Of a stretch of 26,319 nucleotides of DNA, positions 1 to 9,836 are shown one piece after another. The DNA lies in the NCBI GenBank assembly GCA_037176845.1, contig JAYKXP010000327.1, positions 1-26,319 on the forward strand, in the 5' to 3' direction. Positions within the stretch are counted from its first letter, which is position 1, and every line of letters starts with the position of its first letter. Under the pieces are notes generated by a model that was not told the origin of the DNA, ran no database searches, and saw only the letters and a list, made by a program, of their open reading frames with translations. The position numbers and the translations under genes were made by a program. Origin of the DNA: Paramarasmius palmivorus (Eukaryota; Basidiomycota; Agaricomycetes; Agaricales; Marasmiaceae).

Positions 1-988
1 ATGAAGGTAAATTACCACGTACCTTAAGAACTTGACGTTGCCAATTGCTGAACCATGAACTCGATTTTTCCCTGCTGTGCAATACCTCGTATCCTCCATC
101 AAATCAATGCCTCTCTGAAGAAGACGATTCTCCGAACAGTGTATCTTCCTTGTCTTCCGTTGTGTCCTTTCTGATCATTGATTTGCCGGAGTTGATGAAC
201 GTCACATCGCCAAAAGCAGGTGAAGCGAGTCGACGATGAACTTGATTTCAATACTGAGAACTTTGTTAGTAGAAAGAGAAGAATGAACTATACCTTGCCC
301 TTTCCTCCCAGTCATAGGTACTAATATTGACGACAAGTCAATCGAATGATACGTATGAACCGGTGTGAGGATGTGGTGCGCTGCAAACTGTATAGCAGCA
401 AGCCGCGGCAGTGAAGGAGGAGCGGAAAGAAGACCCGAGGACAAGTACTCGGGCCATTTCAACGTTTGTATTCTTGACCATGATCCTTCCAACAGAATAC
501 GACAACGACACACTGAGTAACAGGGAAACCTCAAGGAAAGTAAAAATTACATTTGCACTACAAGATTGCTCATCTATTCTAGTGTCATTCATCTACACCT
601 GCCTAACACGAACCTTACCTTGCGCACAACCTCGAGCACACGGAGCGCAGTCACCATCGCCGTCACGACAACCGGAAGACGAGCTCTAGAACCACCCCCT
701 TGCGCACAACCACGTCCTTCCCATGAACCAACATCTCGCGCGAAACCGGTGTCAACGAGATACGCACACCTCCTTTGTGCGCAACCAGCGTCCATCTTCC
801 AAGCATCACGACTACTAGGAAAACGACGACGAGGAGATACGGTTACTTCGACATCTTTGGCGCGACGGATCTTGTGAAGCATAGAGAATCGTGAAATGAA
901 TTTATTGTAAGTCCTTCCCCGTATAGACCACATCTCTTACAACTCTTTCCTTAGCACGCCCCCGCAGTCATCCTTCCCAACAATTCCA
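1..988. other. No supported gene; short GC-rich repeat motif
   Basis: I see no convincing gene here. Several open frames of 60-114 codons exist on both strands, but none shows a recognisable domain and they overlap one another. The only structure is a motif of the form CCTTGCGCACAACC, seen near 619, 699 and 771 (the last as CCTTTGTGCGCAACC). It is spaced about 75-80 bases apart and repeatedly yields the peptide CAQP in one frame. A related motif occurs on the minus strand inside the gene at 15,282-14,475. Confidence 0.4.
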
Positions 989-1453
989 ATGAAGCATAAA
1001 CGTAAATTGGAACGAACCGTCGCCGCGATAGATGCTGCAGCCCTTGCTTCGAAACTCTACTCGTTAGACACCGCCGACCCCGGAGTGAAGACACACCAAG
1101 AACCATTCGCTGCGCGTCGTTCAAGCGCAGGAAAATGGATTCACAAAAAGTCCGATGATAATCAAGTTAGTATTGCGCTCTTCACTCCAAGCCCTGGCAT
1201 GTTAAACTCACGTCTGGCTAAGGTGTTTGGAAACCTTCCTCTACATCAACCTTAGTTCAGCACGTTCCAGTCACCCGTGGCCTCATCGTCGGCATGCGTG
1301 ATACCAGTCACATTGTCTATTCAAGAGGACGTGGACGACGGAGGAGCCTCTCCACCTCAGCTACCTCCATCTCCTGAAGAGATATTTTGACACCGTCGCC
1401 TTCCTATTGACCCTCGTAAAGTCTCCTTCAGTGATAACACTCAATCTGACTGA
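989..1453 (+). pseudogene. Degenerate two-exon gene fragment, unknown function
   Basis: An ATG at 989 opens a frame beginning MKHKRKLERTVAAIDAA, rich in Lys, Ala and Ser. A likely intron runs from 1166 (GTTAGT) to 1255 (CCTTAG), and its removal keeps the frame. The second exon continues with a Ser/Pro-rich, acidic segment (QEDVDDGG, then PPQLPPSPEEIF) to a TGA at 1388-1390. The same frame then stays open and protein-like (HRRLPIDPRKVSFSD) to another TGA at 1451. The first TGA would be an Arg CGA codon before a C-to-T change. I do not recognise the family. Coding-like scraps continue to about 1560 (FVEFLVGSSRIFLD in another frame), so this is probably the front of a longer decayed gene. Confidence 0.4.
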
Positions 1454-1459
1454 CTTTCC

Positions 1460-2213
1460 GAACACCAGGGATTATGAGATGATCCGAGGAAGGTTTTGTT
1501 GAGTTCTTGGTCGGGTCGTCGCGCATATTTCTGGATGTGTAAGTGTGGGTCCCTTGTTGTCCTGACTATGAGCTAACCGAAACGTCAGCCAGCACGCTTA
1601 TTTTACATCTACTATATCTACCCGCTTAATGTGAAAGCCTCGGTTTTCTCCGTTTGTTTCAAGACTGGTACTACCGCTAAATCAAAGTCTTATTCGCTCA
1701 AATTTGTGAGAATCAATCGGGCCTATACCGTTCCCTCCCGACATTAGATGTTCCTTTGTCATCGGTAATCGGATTGCCTACGCCGCCACTAGCACTTTCA
1801 GCCAGGTAGTCTCCTCTGCTGCACTCTAGCCAGGGTGCGCGTAGTGACCTATGGTTGTACTGCGGTGAAAGTGTCTTATGGTGAGATGGAATCATTTCCT
1901 ATGCTAGGGCCCTGATCATCCTAACGGTTTGGCAGTTTTGCAAGACGCAATGCATTGCCCTTGGATCTATGTCCGTCGGTGGTTAATGTAGCTAATGCTT
2001 TACGCCGTCAATATACGGGATCTCAGTTTTTGTGCTTTGCTCTCGTATACTCAACTACGATATTCCGTTATTCACATTCACGTTCACAGATCCTTCGCGC
2101 CAGACTTTTAAAACGACTTCCCCCTAAAACAACACCACCGCCCAGAAACATTCTCCATCCCCGCCACCATAACCAAATTTGCTGCACTCTTGAACTTCAA
2201 CCCGCATCTTCCC
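1460..2213. other. Decayed or non-coding stretch
   Basis: No intact gene is visible. Short protein-like pieces in changing frames, for example around 1630-1800 where one frame gives LFQDWYYR, a stop, then IKVLFAQICENQSGLYRS, suggest remnants of the gene starting at 989 or of another element. Splice-like signals are present (GTAAGT near 1540, ACGTCAG near 1590), but no continuous model can be built. Confidence 0.35.
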
Positions 2214-2798
2214 ATGGCACGAAATCGTCAAAAGTCAGAGAAGTAACGAGAAACCGACCGCGAAAAACGGGAAACCCAGGAATCTTCCAGGGTGTGGGCC
2301 TCTTCAAGTCCTCGATAGTTGGTACCTAGAATATATCTCGTCGCTCGGTAATCGTGTACCGTTTGGGCCAAGTTCTTCGGTTAGTTGGAGGACTGATATA
2401 CTCCTCTCGACGATGACGAAAGGCCTGGAGTTGAAGCCCTCATAAAGCGGCTCGGTATTATGGACGCTATTGTCGATGAGGGGTATAGAGCGAAATAGGT
2501 AATGTCCTGGACGTTTACTTTTTGTATTTCTTTTTAACCTGAAAAACTTTGACCTCAGATACAGACCAGCCTGAAGCATCACGTCAACAGACCCAATGCA
2601 CCGGTATCTCTGGCAGCGCAGGGCAAAGCTCTGATGACATCTCCCCTGTAAGTGCCATATCTATGCAGCCCTGGAAGTTACGCACATTAGTCTATCGGTA
2701 GAAGGTTTGAATAAGGCCTCTCTCGAAGAGGCCAATGCTCCTCAAAAAGCGAACGAACCAACACCATCGAGCCCTGCCACCAGCAGCCCAACGGTTTG

Positions 2799-2870
2799 GC
2801 TGAAGATGCACCGGTAGCTGAAGATGCACCGGTGGCTGGAGATGCACCGGTGGCTGAAGATGCGCCGATG
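2799..2870 (+). repeat. 18-bp minisatellite, four copies
   Basis: Four tandem copies of an 18-base unit close to GCTGAAGATGCACCGGTG lie at 2799, 2817, 2835 and 2853. In one frame they encode the hexapeptide AEDAPV repeated four times. That frame differs by one base from the frame of the exon upstream, so the repeat sits beside one of the frameshifts of the surrounding pseudogene. Confidence 0.85.
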
Positions 2871-3222
2871 GCGAAAGTATATCTGGTGAACATAACAAGG
2901 GTAAATTTTCGTGGTCTTCAATCTAAATTCAACGTAACTCACGAAATAATCTAAGGCAACGTACCTAGCGATGAACGCTCTTCTCAGCCATCCACTCAAG
3001 CGGAAGAATCTTCCATCGAGGCACCATCTAACGTTTCGGCCAACAAAAACGTCACCAGCTACCGAAGCAGGAACAATCCGATGCTATTGTCGAGAAGCCA
3101 GTGCTGAGGCTGCTTCGTCTCATAATCCCTTACCTGGTTCTGCTGATGAGGTACCATCCGATCCCAACGTAACCAAACCGACTTCCTCATCGCCGAGCTC
3201 CTCTAAGAAGTCAAAGTCAAAG

Positions 3223-3259
3223 CCCCAGACCAAGGCGAAAACCCCAGACCAAGGCGAAG
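3223..3259 (+). repeat. 19-bp duplication causing a frame change
   Basis: The string CCCCAGACCAAGGCGA occurs at 3223 and again at 3242, a period of 19 bases. Because 19 is not a multiple of three, the downstream Lys-rich coding frame that leads into the spliced exon at 3407 is displaced from the upstream Ser-rich frame. A third partial copy (AGACCAAGGC) follows at about 3258. Confidence 0.7.
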
Positions 3260-5332
3260 ACCAAGGCAAATGGGAAGAAGAAGCAAAGACGAAGCAGAAT
3301 GATCGAAGTGAAGAGGATAATATCCTCAATTGCCCGGGGTGCCAGTGACGATGTAAGTGTAACTTTCTCATGAATGTTTTCTTATACTTACTTGCATTCT
3401 CTGTAGCGTCTCAAGGCCTGGTTTTCTACTCGTTCCACCAAAGAGAAGGCCGCGAAGGCGGAGATTGTGGGGTGGGTTCATAAAGCATTTCAACCGAGAT
3501 CTCGGCCCTGCACCACGACATGTACCTGACCACAAGATCTATCAAGGCCAAGACGAATTCAAAGACAAGATCAAAGAGAAGATTACCGAAGAGTTTGGAA
3601 AGGATGACGATGAAGATTTTCGTCTAGCCCATTCCATCGACGTGGCAAAGGATTTGTTCAATGACGAGGACAATGAGACAAAACAGAGAGTTCACGAGAA
3701 GGCGGAGCAAGTATACCAGGCTAGGCGTGAGGCCTATGAAAAGCTACTTGCTGGTGAAGGGCTCACGTCTCCAGAAGACGTTCCCTTGTTCGTACTTCTT
3801 TATATCCCATTTGGTTGTACTAACTCATATTTTATCAGGCTTCGGGAGCAAATGCCGTACAAAGTACAGCCGCTCATTAATGCTTTGAGTAAAAGCACGG
3901 ATACCTTTATATCAGTAACCGTTATTGGCTACAATAAGAATGGCAACGAGGACAAGGCATTCCTCTGCAAGTACGTATAGTCTTTATAGTGTATCCTTGA
4001 CCCAGGCTGATTTGCTGCTATTTAGCATGCTCGCAGGTACAACACCTGGGGAGAACCCAATGAAGTTCGACGAATGGGATCCCGTTGGATTCAAGATGCT
4101 TCACGTTCGTTCGTTCGCAGAGTTCGTCAAGTCATGCTCTCGGATGGAAAAAGGTACGTTATATAGCTTTCCTTTTTTTAGATATGTTTCTCATCTCTGG
4201 CTGAACAGGTTATCCCGCATCTCCTCTGTGTATTCTCCAGATCTCATCGCCAAGTATGAGGAGGAGGAGGAGGAGAAAGCGCCCGATGAGATAAACAAAG
4301 CAATCCCACGGTCAACTCTGAGCCCGACGTGGCAAGTGCTTCAGCTTCTATCTCAGCACTCCCATCTTCTGCCCTTAAAGTCACTGCAATGGCCTCTTCC
4401 TCCACTCAGCATCGAAAGCGACCTCGTAACTCTGGTGAAGACGATGAAACTCCCCACTCCTCGACACCAGAACTCTCATCTGATGACGACGACAACGATA
4501 ACCATGGCTATGATGCCCCAGATATTGGAGAATGCGGTATCAAGCTACTCCCTGGTCGACGTATGGGGAAGCTTCTCGCCGCTGAGCTTCGTGGTGCATC
4601 GAGGAAGGAAAGGACCCAGAGATGCTACTCTACTCGAAGTATACCCAGAAGGAGCTGGACAAGGAGGAGGCTGCAGCGAAGCAGCGCCTGATTGCTCTCC
4701 TCGAGGAGGAGAATGACACTAGGGAAGAGAGTGGGGATGATGAGGAGACATTGGCATCTCAGGCAAAGGGCAAGGCTAAGGCGGGGGCTAAGAGGAAAAG
4801 GAAAGGAAAGGCAAAGCAGGTCGAGATAGATACAGAGATGGATGCAGAGGAGTCAGAGATGGCGAGTCAGAAGGAAAGTACCAGGCCCAAACCCAAGCGT
4901 CCCACGTATCGAAGCCTGTGGTCCAGCAGCCACAACTCCCACCAGCTCTCCTTCCCTTCTCCCTCCATCTCAACCACCGCAGCTCACGCAAACAGTCGTC
5001 CCTGACACGGACGTTGGAGCTCGTGTGACTGCCTCAGCGATGGGTTTTGCACAAGCTAGCGCAACAGCACTTATCAGCCAAACTGGCGATTCTGATGTCG
5101 TTGCTACTGCCCAGAGCTCTGGTGGAGCGACTTCTTGTGTTCGTGCATCAGCTCGTGGTGCTGGCCAACGTTCCGATAGCATAACATCGTCAACCGTCAA
5201 TATCGACACCCACAGTGCCACGCCAAGTCCTGCAAAGGCTAAGCCCTCTGCTCCCTCAACACCGGTGAAGACCAGGTCAACGACACCCATGCCATATGTT
5301 CGAACGCCATTGACAAACGCAATGACTCCTCC

Positions 5333-5395
5333 TTCGTCACGTCCGCCAACCTCTTCATCGCGTCCACCAACCTCTTCGTCACGTCCGCCAACCTC
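5333..5395 (+). repeat. 21-bp coding tandem repeat, three copies
   Basis: Three in-frame copies of a 21-base unit (TTCGTCACGTCCGCCAACCTC and variants) start at 5333, 5354 and 5375. They encode the heptapeptide SSRPPTS repeated three times in the Ser/Pro linker just before the conserved C-terminal domain of the gene ending at 5987. Confidence 0.85.
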
Positions 5396-6119
5396 TTCAA
5401 GGTCTCTTCGAAGTTCACTCTCCGCTAACCAAGCTCTTCCCGCTACTTCAAATGAGCTTCCATCATGGGTTCAAGGGATGAAGGAGTTCCTGTTAGCCGA
5501 TGTCATTGGCTCCGGATGGGTCCAGGCTGTGCAGCTATGGGAAGACTTGGAAAGGTCCTACGATTTCACCACCCCTACTCAAAAAACGCTACCCACGAAG
5601 AACCGCCCAGACGCAGTCCTCTTTTGGTCGAAGCGAGCTCGAAAGTGCGCAGCACCTCCTGACACAAAGGATGCCCAGGTCTTTGGTGATTCTGTGGTCG
5701 AATGGTGGAACACCATGATGCCTTGCTGGCGTACCAAAGACGACAAGGGCAATTGGGCAGCAACTGGCGAAGGTGATTGGGGTGGCCTTCGTTGTCCTGG
5801 CCTGAACGGTCTCCTGAGCATCATGGCTTGTCTCAAGTGGTGGCTCATCAGCGAGTGTGGTGGTTCGTTGGGCTCATTGGACAATGCCAGTTCTCAGTGG
5901 CAGGCTCTCTTCAATGATGTCTGCTGGGTGTTGAAGCAGTTGAGGTTGGAGGAGGAAGTCCCAGCACGTAAGAAAGCCCGCCTCTAGTAGCCTTCTTTTC
6001 ATCTTCGTATACCTTGGGTTTGCAGCATTTCTTGATGTATTAGACACGTCGGATCTAGTGTGTATATAGTGCTTTGTATCAATATTAACAATAGTTGATA
6101 ATATATCTCAGCTTTATCT

Positions 6120-6310
6120 AAAGCCCTGCAAACTTTGTCAGTCTTTGTAAAAGTTATCCTGAGCTAAAACAACATTTGTGAAACTTACATTTAACACTTT
6201 CAAGCGTCCACTTTAGCAAATGTTGACTATTTATCAGCCACCTTTGCTAAAGTCGTTATCACAAAATATTGCAAAAGTCGTTGTGATAACTGCCACATAT
6301 ATTGTAAAAG
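6120..6310. repeat. Cluster of short A-rich repeats at the 3' end of KDZ1
   Basis: This stretch contains repeated variants of TTGYWAAAGT. Examples are CTTTGTAAAAGTTAT near 6143, CACTTTAGCAAATGTTGAC near 6209, CCTTTGCTAAAGTCGTTATCAC near 6241, TTGCAAAAGTCGTTGTGATAAC near 6269 and ATTGTAAAAGTATG near 6300. The last exon of the KDZ1 transposase runs into the cluster and stops inside it. It may be the subterminal region of the transposon, where transposase binds; that role is inferred. Confidence 0.55.
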
Positions 6311-8619
6311 TATGCGTACCTCTGGTGACTTCTTGACAAGCTCCGGCGGCAGGTTGGCGGTGAGACCATCGTGAGCTACCACCTGTATGTTGCGTTCTCT
6401 GACAGCCTCTTTGTGCTTGCGGCTCAGTGTTTTCCCTGGAGTGTTCATTCAGCAACAGGTATTATAATCAGTTTAGATAACATACCCATCCCAACGTACT
6501 TCTCGTGGTTCCAGAAGCCGAAGTTGGCATCGATGTAGTCTTCCCTTGCACCTGGACCCATGGTCTTCGTAGCGTTGCCGAGGTTATTGTGTTCGCCCCA
6601 AAGTTGCTCCATACTCTCGCCATCGATGTTGCCACTGCCGCGGATGAGGTTCAGATTGTACTTCGCGTGATCTTCGCCCTGCTTGTGCCCAGGTTCGTGC
6701 AGTTTTCCAATCGCTGGTGTCACTTCCATGGTATCTCGATCTGGAAAGACAATTTCTGCCGGCCATTGGCTAGCACGCTCGTACAGATTTACGAACCACT
6801 GGCAAGCGATGTCGTAAATGAGAAGCAACGACACCAGCGACAAGAAGTCACGCAACGCAACTCCCAAGATGTAATCCATATTCCGATACCTATGTAGGGT
6901 ACTGACCGTTAGCATGTCCTCAGGAACTATCAACGGAAAAGACAAACCGTTCCCCCTTGTGAAGATTACCGACCTTAACGAACATGTCTGAACGTCCACA
7001 GCAGACACCGCCCACTCCCGTGTACCTGAGGCCCTTAGAGAATTTTGTGTTCTGTTTCACTAGGGCAGCAAGCGGAATACAAGTCGTGATCTATTATAAG
7101 TATGAGCTCAGTTAAGACGACTAATCTTAACCTGTGCCTACCTGGTCACCGTCAAGATTCTGGAGCGCCCACTCTTCATAATCAACACGCTTAACCCAAT
7201 ACCCAAGCCCGTTATTCAACGAGGGATCTCTCGAATGAGACGATACTTTCTGCTCTTTCAAGCGAAAGTTTGCGTCCATGCACAAGCAAAGACGATATAG
7301 AAATCTAAGGGATCATTAGAATTTGATTTGGAGTACAGAGAATATCGCACTTACTCAGGAATAAGTGACTCCCAGTCCAGTGGTAAATTGATTCCTGGTC
7401 GAGGGCATGATGGGCACTCTACAACAAGCCTCCCCTCCTTAGACCTTTGATTCTCCGAGTCTCCAGGACGACCTTCAATTCCATCGGGATCGTGCCCTGC
7501 TCCACTCCATATAACCATCTTGAGGTGACGCCATTGCCTTATCATCCTGAACAAAGGGCGATACCGAGATTTTGGCACTTTGAGGCCAGTATTGTCTGTC
7601 AGTTTCTCCAGGGCACGATAGAAGTCATATGCCGAGCCCTTGGTCGTGAAAGAGGTCATATGGAGACTCTCCAGGTACGCAAACGTAGCGCACGTCGTGA
7701 TACAGCCCTCCGTCACGGTAGCCGGATAGAGACCACGTCTCAAAAGCTGTTGATACTGTGGGCGTGTTTTGTGGCACCCACAGAAGAATAGGTCGACTCG
7801 GTGGATGCCATTCGTGTGTAGTATTCGAAGTTTTGAGTGGCAGGCAATCAGATTGAGGCAAACGAGGCCTTGATGGTTTAGTTGGATGGTCACGCCGACT
7901 TTGCGAAGGGCTTCACGTGTGAAGAAGACGCCATTCCATTTCTGTATTTTGTTCAAGATCAGTCAAGGAACAACAGATTACAGGCGAGGACACGTACTTC
8001 AACCCTATGTAGAGGATTCAACCTGTGCCGTCTCTTGCAGCATTCGGCACAGACCAAGTCAGCCGAAAGGCAGTCCTGGCAGCGATACACCCCGTCATTC
8101 TTCCTACAGTTGGTACAAGCCTTCTGCTGTCGAGCATCCCCTCGACCTTTGCCTCTGAGTAACTCCGCAACAAATTTGTCACGGTAGTTCTCTTTCCAAT
8201 AGATATTAGGACGTTTCTGCGTATCCAGGTCAGCTTGAAATCTCTTAATACAAAGATCGTAAACGTACCGCGCGCATGCTTTTCCGCTTTCTTTTCCTCC
8301 CCGCAGGCTGTTCGTTCACCGCTATTCCTCCATCCTGCGGCTCATCTAGCCATAAATCATCACAGATATCGCCATGCAGTATTGCCTCGTAGGCATCCCC
8401 ATTCTGGTCCAGGGCGAAATCCTCTCGTTCTTCAGTGTTCCATTCCTGCATCCTGGTCCACTCCGAACGACCCTTTGCAGGGGAGTGGTTGACGATCGAT
8501 GTCCATCCCGTAACCAGGACCTTCTCCTCTCGTGAGGGAATTATTTCGAAGTCGAAAGGGTCAGGTATGCGGTCCCTGTACACGTTGCGCTGCGTGTTCG
8601 TGTTGCTTTTAGAAGGCAT
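6227..8619 (-). CDS. KDZ-type transposase with CxC2 cysteine cluster, C-terminally shortened (KDZ1)
   Basis: Starts at the ATG at 8619. Exons 8619-8269, 8216-7998, 7941-7355, 7304-7142, 7090-6948, 6889-6486 and 6435-6227 join in frame to about 690 residues. Introns are 50-58 bases; the one at 6947-6890 has a GCTAAC branch site. Order of parts: acidic N-terminus ending in a basic RKRKRKS; a CxC2 zinc cluster near residues 150-180 (CTNC, CQDC, CAEC, then H and H); WNGVFF; HTNGIHRVDLFFCGC; CPSCPRPGINLP; then the catalytic core with MDANFRLK, KGERYRNMDY, YDIACQW and DGESMEQLW. The acidic residues of these core motifs probably form the RNase H-fold active site (inference). The protein ends soon after LPPELVKKSPE, inside a repeat cluster, and lacks the long C-terminal region present in KDZ2. 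Readable splicing suggests it is young or still expressed. Role: DNA transposition in the nucleus. Confidence 0.85.
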
Positions 8620-8639
8620 CTAGCCATTGAATAGAAAAA

Positions 8640-9420
8640 TGCACGTGGTGACTTCAGGCGACTTCGTTGATCATGAGCCGTGACAGTGACAGTGACAAGG
8701 CTGTTGTCAAGAACCATCACCTCCTCATCGTCCCTAGGTAAAGTATTCTCTCTCTGTGACCTTGCTGCCTTTACTGAGTTGCCGTGGTCCTATTTCAGCC
8801 ATCCTCAGGAACGACAGCTGGATATTGATACTCGATGTGCTCTAGTAATGAGGAGGTAGCTCAACACAAACGCGCATTGGCGGTTCATTTCAAGTAGAGC
8901 TGGAATGGGCCATTTGTTGTGGATGGAAACCTATGGGTGTTCTACCCAACGAGGTGAGTTGCAACTGTCATCTTAGATCTACCATACCAATTACCGCTCC
9001 GCAGCCCGATTTCACACTATCCTTTGCCCCGTCGCCTACAAGTGTTCTGGTCGTCCCCTTGTTCACTTACATCGGCTCTGGCTACCTACTACTTCAGTGT
9101 AAAAGCTATACAATAATTATATCTCATTTGATTCTGCATCCCTTACATGTTCCGCCTCTTTCCTGTCGGATTCCGCCTTCTTCCTGGCGGATCCCGCCTT
9201 GGCTTGGCATCTCCGATATGCCGCTTCCACCTCCGCCTCTCTTTCCCGCCACATCCGTAGATGCTAGTGTTTTACAAAAACATACGATGAATCTCGGGGG
9301 GCCTATTACAAAAACCAAGGACTAGTTTTTAAGTTACCTTCTTTTCTAAAATGTACTAGTGGGCACCCAGCATGTTTTCAAATAATCAATGAGGATCTAT
9401 TAGGCTACGTAGGCTGCAAT
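8640..9420. repeat. Intergenic stretch with a 21-bp tandem repeat at 9150-9215
   Basis: No gene is supported between KDZ1 and the repeat cluster behind KDZ2. The notable element is a degenerate 21-base tandem repeat: TTCCGCCTCTTTCCTGTCGGA at 9150, TTCCGCCTTCTTCCTGGCGGA at 9171 and a weaker third unit from 9192. A small GTGACA triplication lies near 8680-8697. Confidence 0.6.
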
Positions 9421-9755
9421 TTATCAAAAACATAAGGGGGAAGATGAAGAGGCGTCACGGTGGTTTTTAGAAAATGAACCAAGGGTCATGAGAAGTATCG
9501 TTATCAAAAAAAGACAAGGGGAGAAGGGAAAGGTTGGTCAATTGAAAAATGCATGGCGTCAAGTTATTGAAAAAACGTTGGGTGTGAAGTATAGCGCGAC
9601 CTTTTATCGAAAACACCAGATGCGAGATGCTCACGGCGTCGAGTTATCGAAAAAGGCGTCGAGTTATCGAAAAAACGTTGAGTGGGAAGTATAGGGCGTC
9701 GAGTTATTGAAAACATCAGAAGGGAGGTGTGGAGCTTTGAGTTATCGAAAACACC
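9421..9755. repeat. Nine-copy TTATCGAAAA-type repeat cluster 3' of KDZ2
   Basis: About nine same-direction copies of a motif close to GAGTTATCGAAAA occur within 330 bases: near 9421, 9501, 9541, 9564, 9604, 9643, 9662, 9701 and 9738. Several are embedded in a longer unit beginning GGCGTCGAGTTATCGAAAA, and two continue into AACGTTGAGTGGGAAGTATAG or a close variant. The cluster ends about 85 bases before the stop codon of KDZ2. Subterminal repeats that bind the transposase are the most natural reading, but no matching inverted set was found at the other end. Confidence 0.7.
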
Positions 9756-9836
9756 TGGCGAGGGAACCAGGTACGAAACCAAAAGATAAGCAATAGAAAA
9801 CCGAAGATTTGATTTCAGAGAGCTTACCATTCTAGG

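Larger units (their letters stand above)
2214..5987 (+). pseudogene. Decayed multi-exon gene of an agaric multicopy family (unnamed, C-terminal domain preserved)
   Basis: A long plus-strand gene with many apparent introns (for example near 2499-2560, 3351-3406 and 4163-4208). By pattern memory it resembles a large unnamed family repeated in mushroom genomes. Recognisable landmarks are an Arg-Leu-Lys-Ala-Trp-Phe segment at about 3407, an acidic/helical central part, a short core near 4030-4140 (FDEWDPVGFK), a Lys-rich basic stretch near 4770-4820, a Ser/Thr/Pro linker, and a C-terminal domain at 5458-5987 with the spaced motifs WVQGMKEFL, LWEDLE, VLFWSKRARK and FGDSVVEWWNTM. The product is unknown and a nuclear role is only a guess from the basic stretches. 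Lesions: TAA at 2244, TAG at 2496 directly before a donor site, and frame changes near 2797, 3080, 3241, 3485, 4310, 4625 and 4900. The change near 3241 coincides with a 19-base duplication. Frequent lesions make a functional copy unlikely, though some might be assembly errors or unmodelled introns. Confidence 0.55.

Noticed and set aside
2687..2999. Three overlapping minus-strand ORFs with peptide repeats (for example ATGASS)
   Set aside because: The repeats come from the 18-base minisatellite read in reverse; no introns or domains support a gene.
9421..9755. CRISPR-like array
   Set aside because: The repeats are only 10-20 bases, irregularly spaced and variable, and the genome is clearly fungal.
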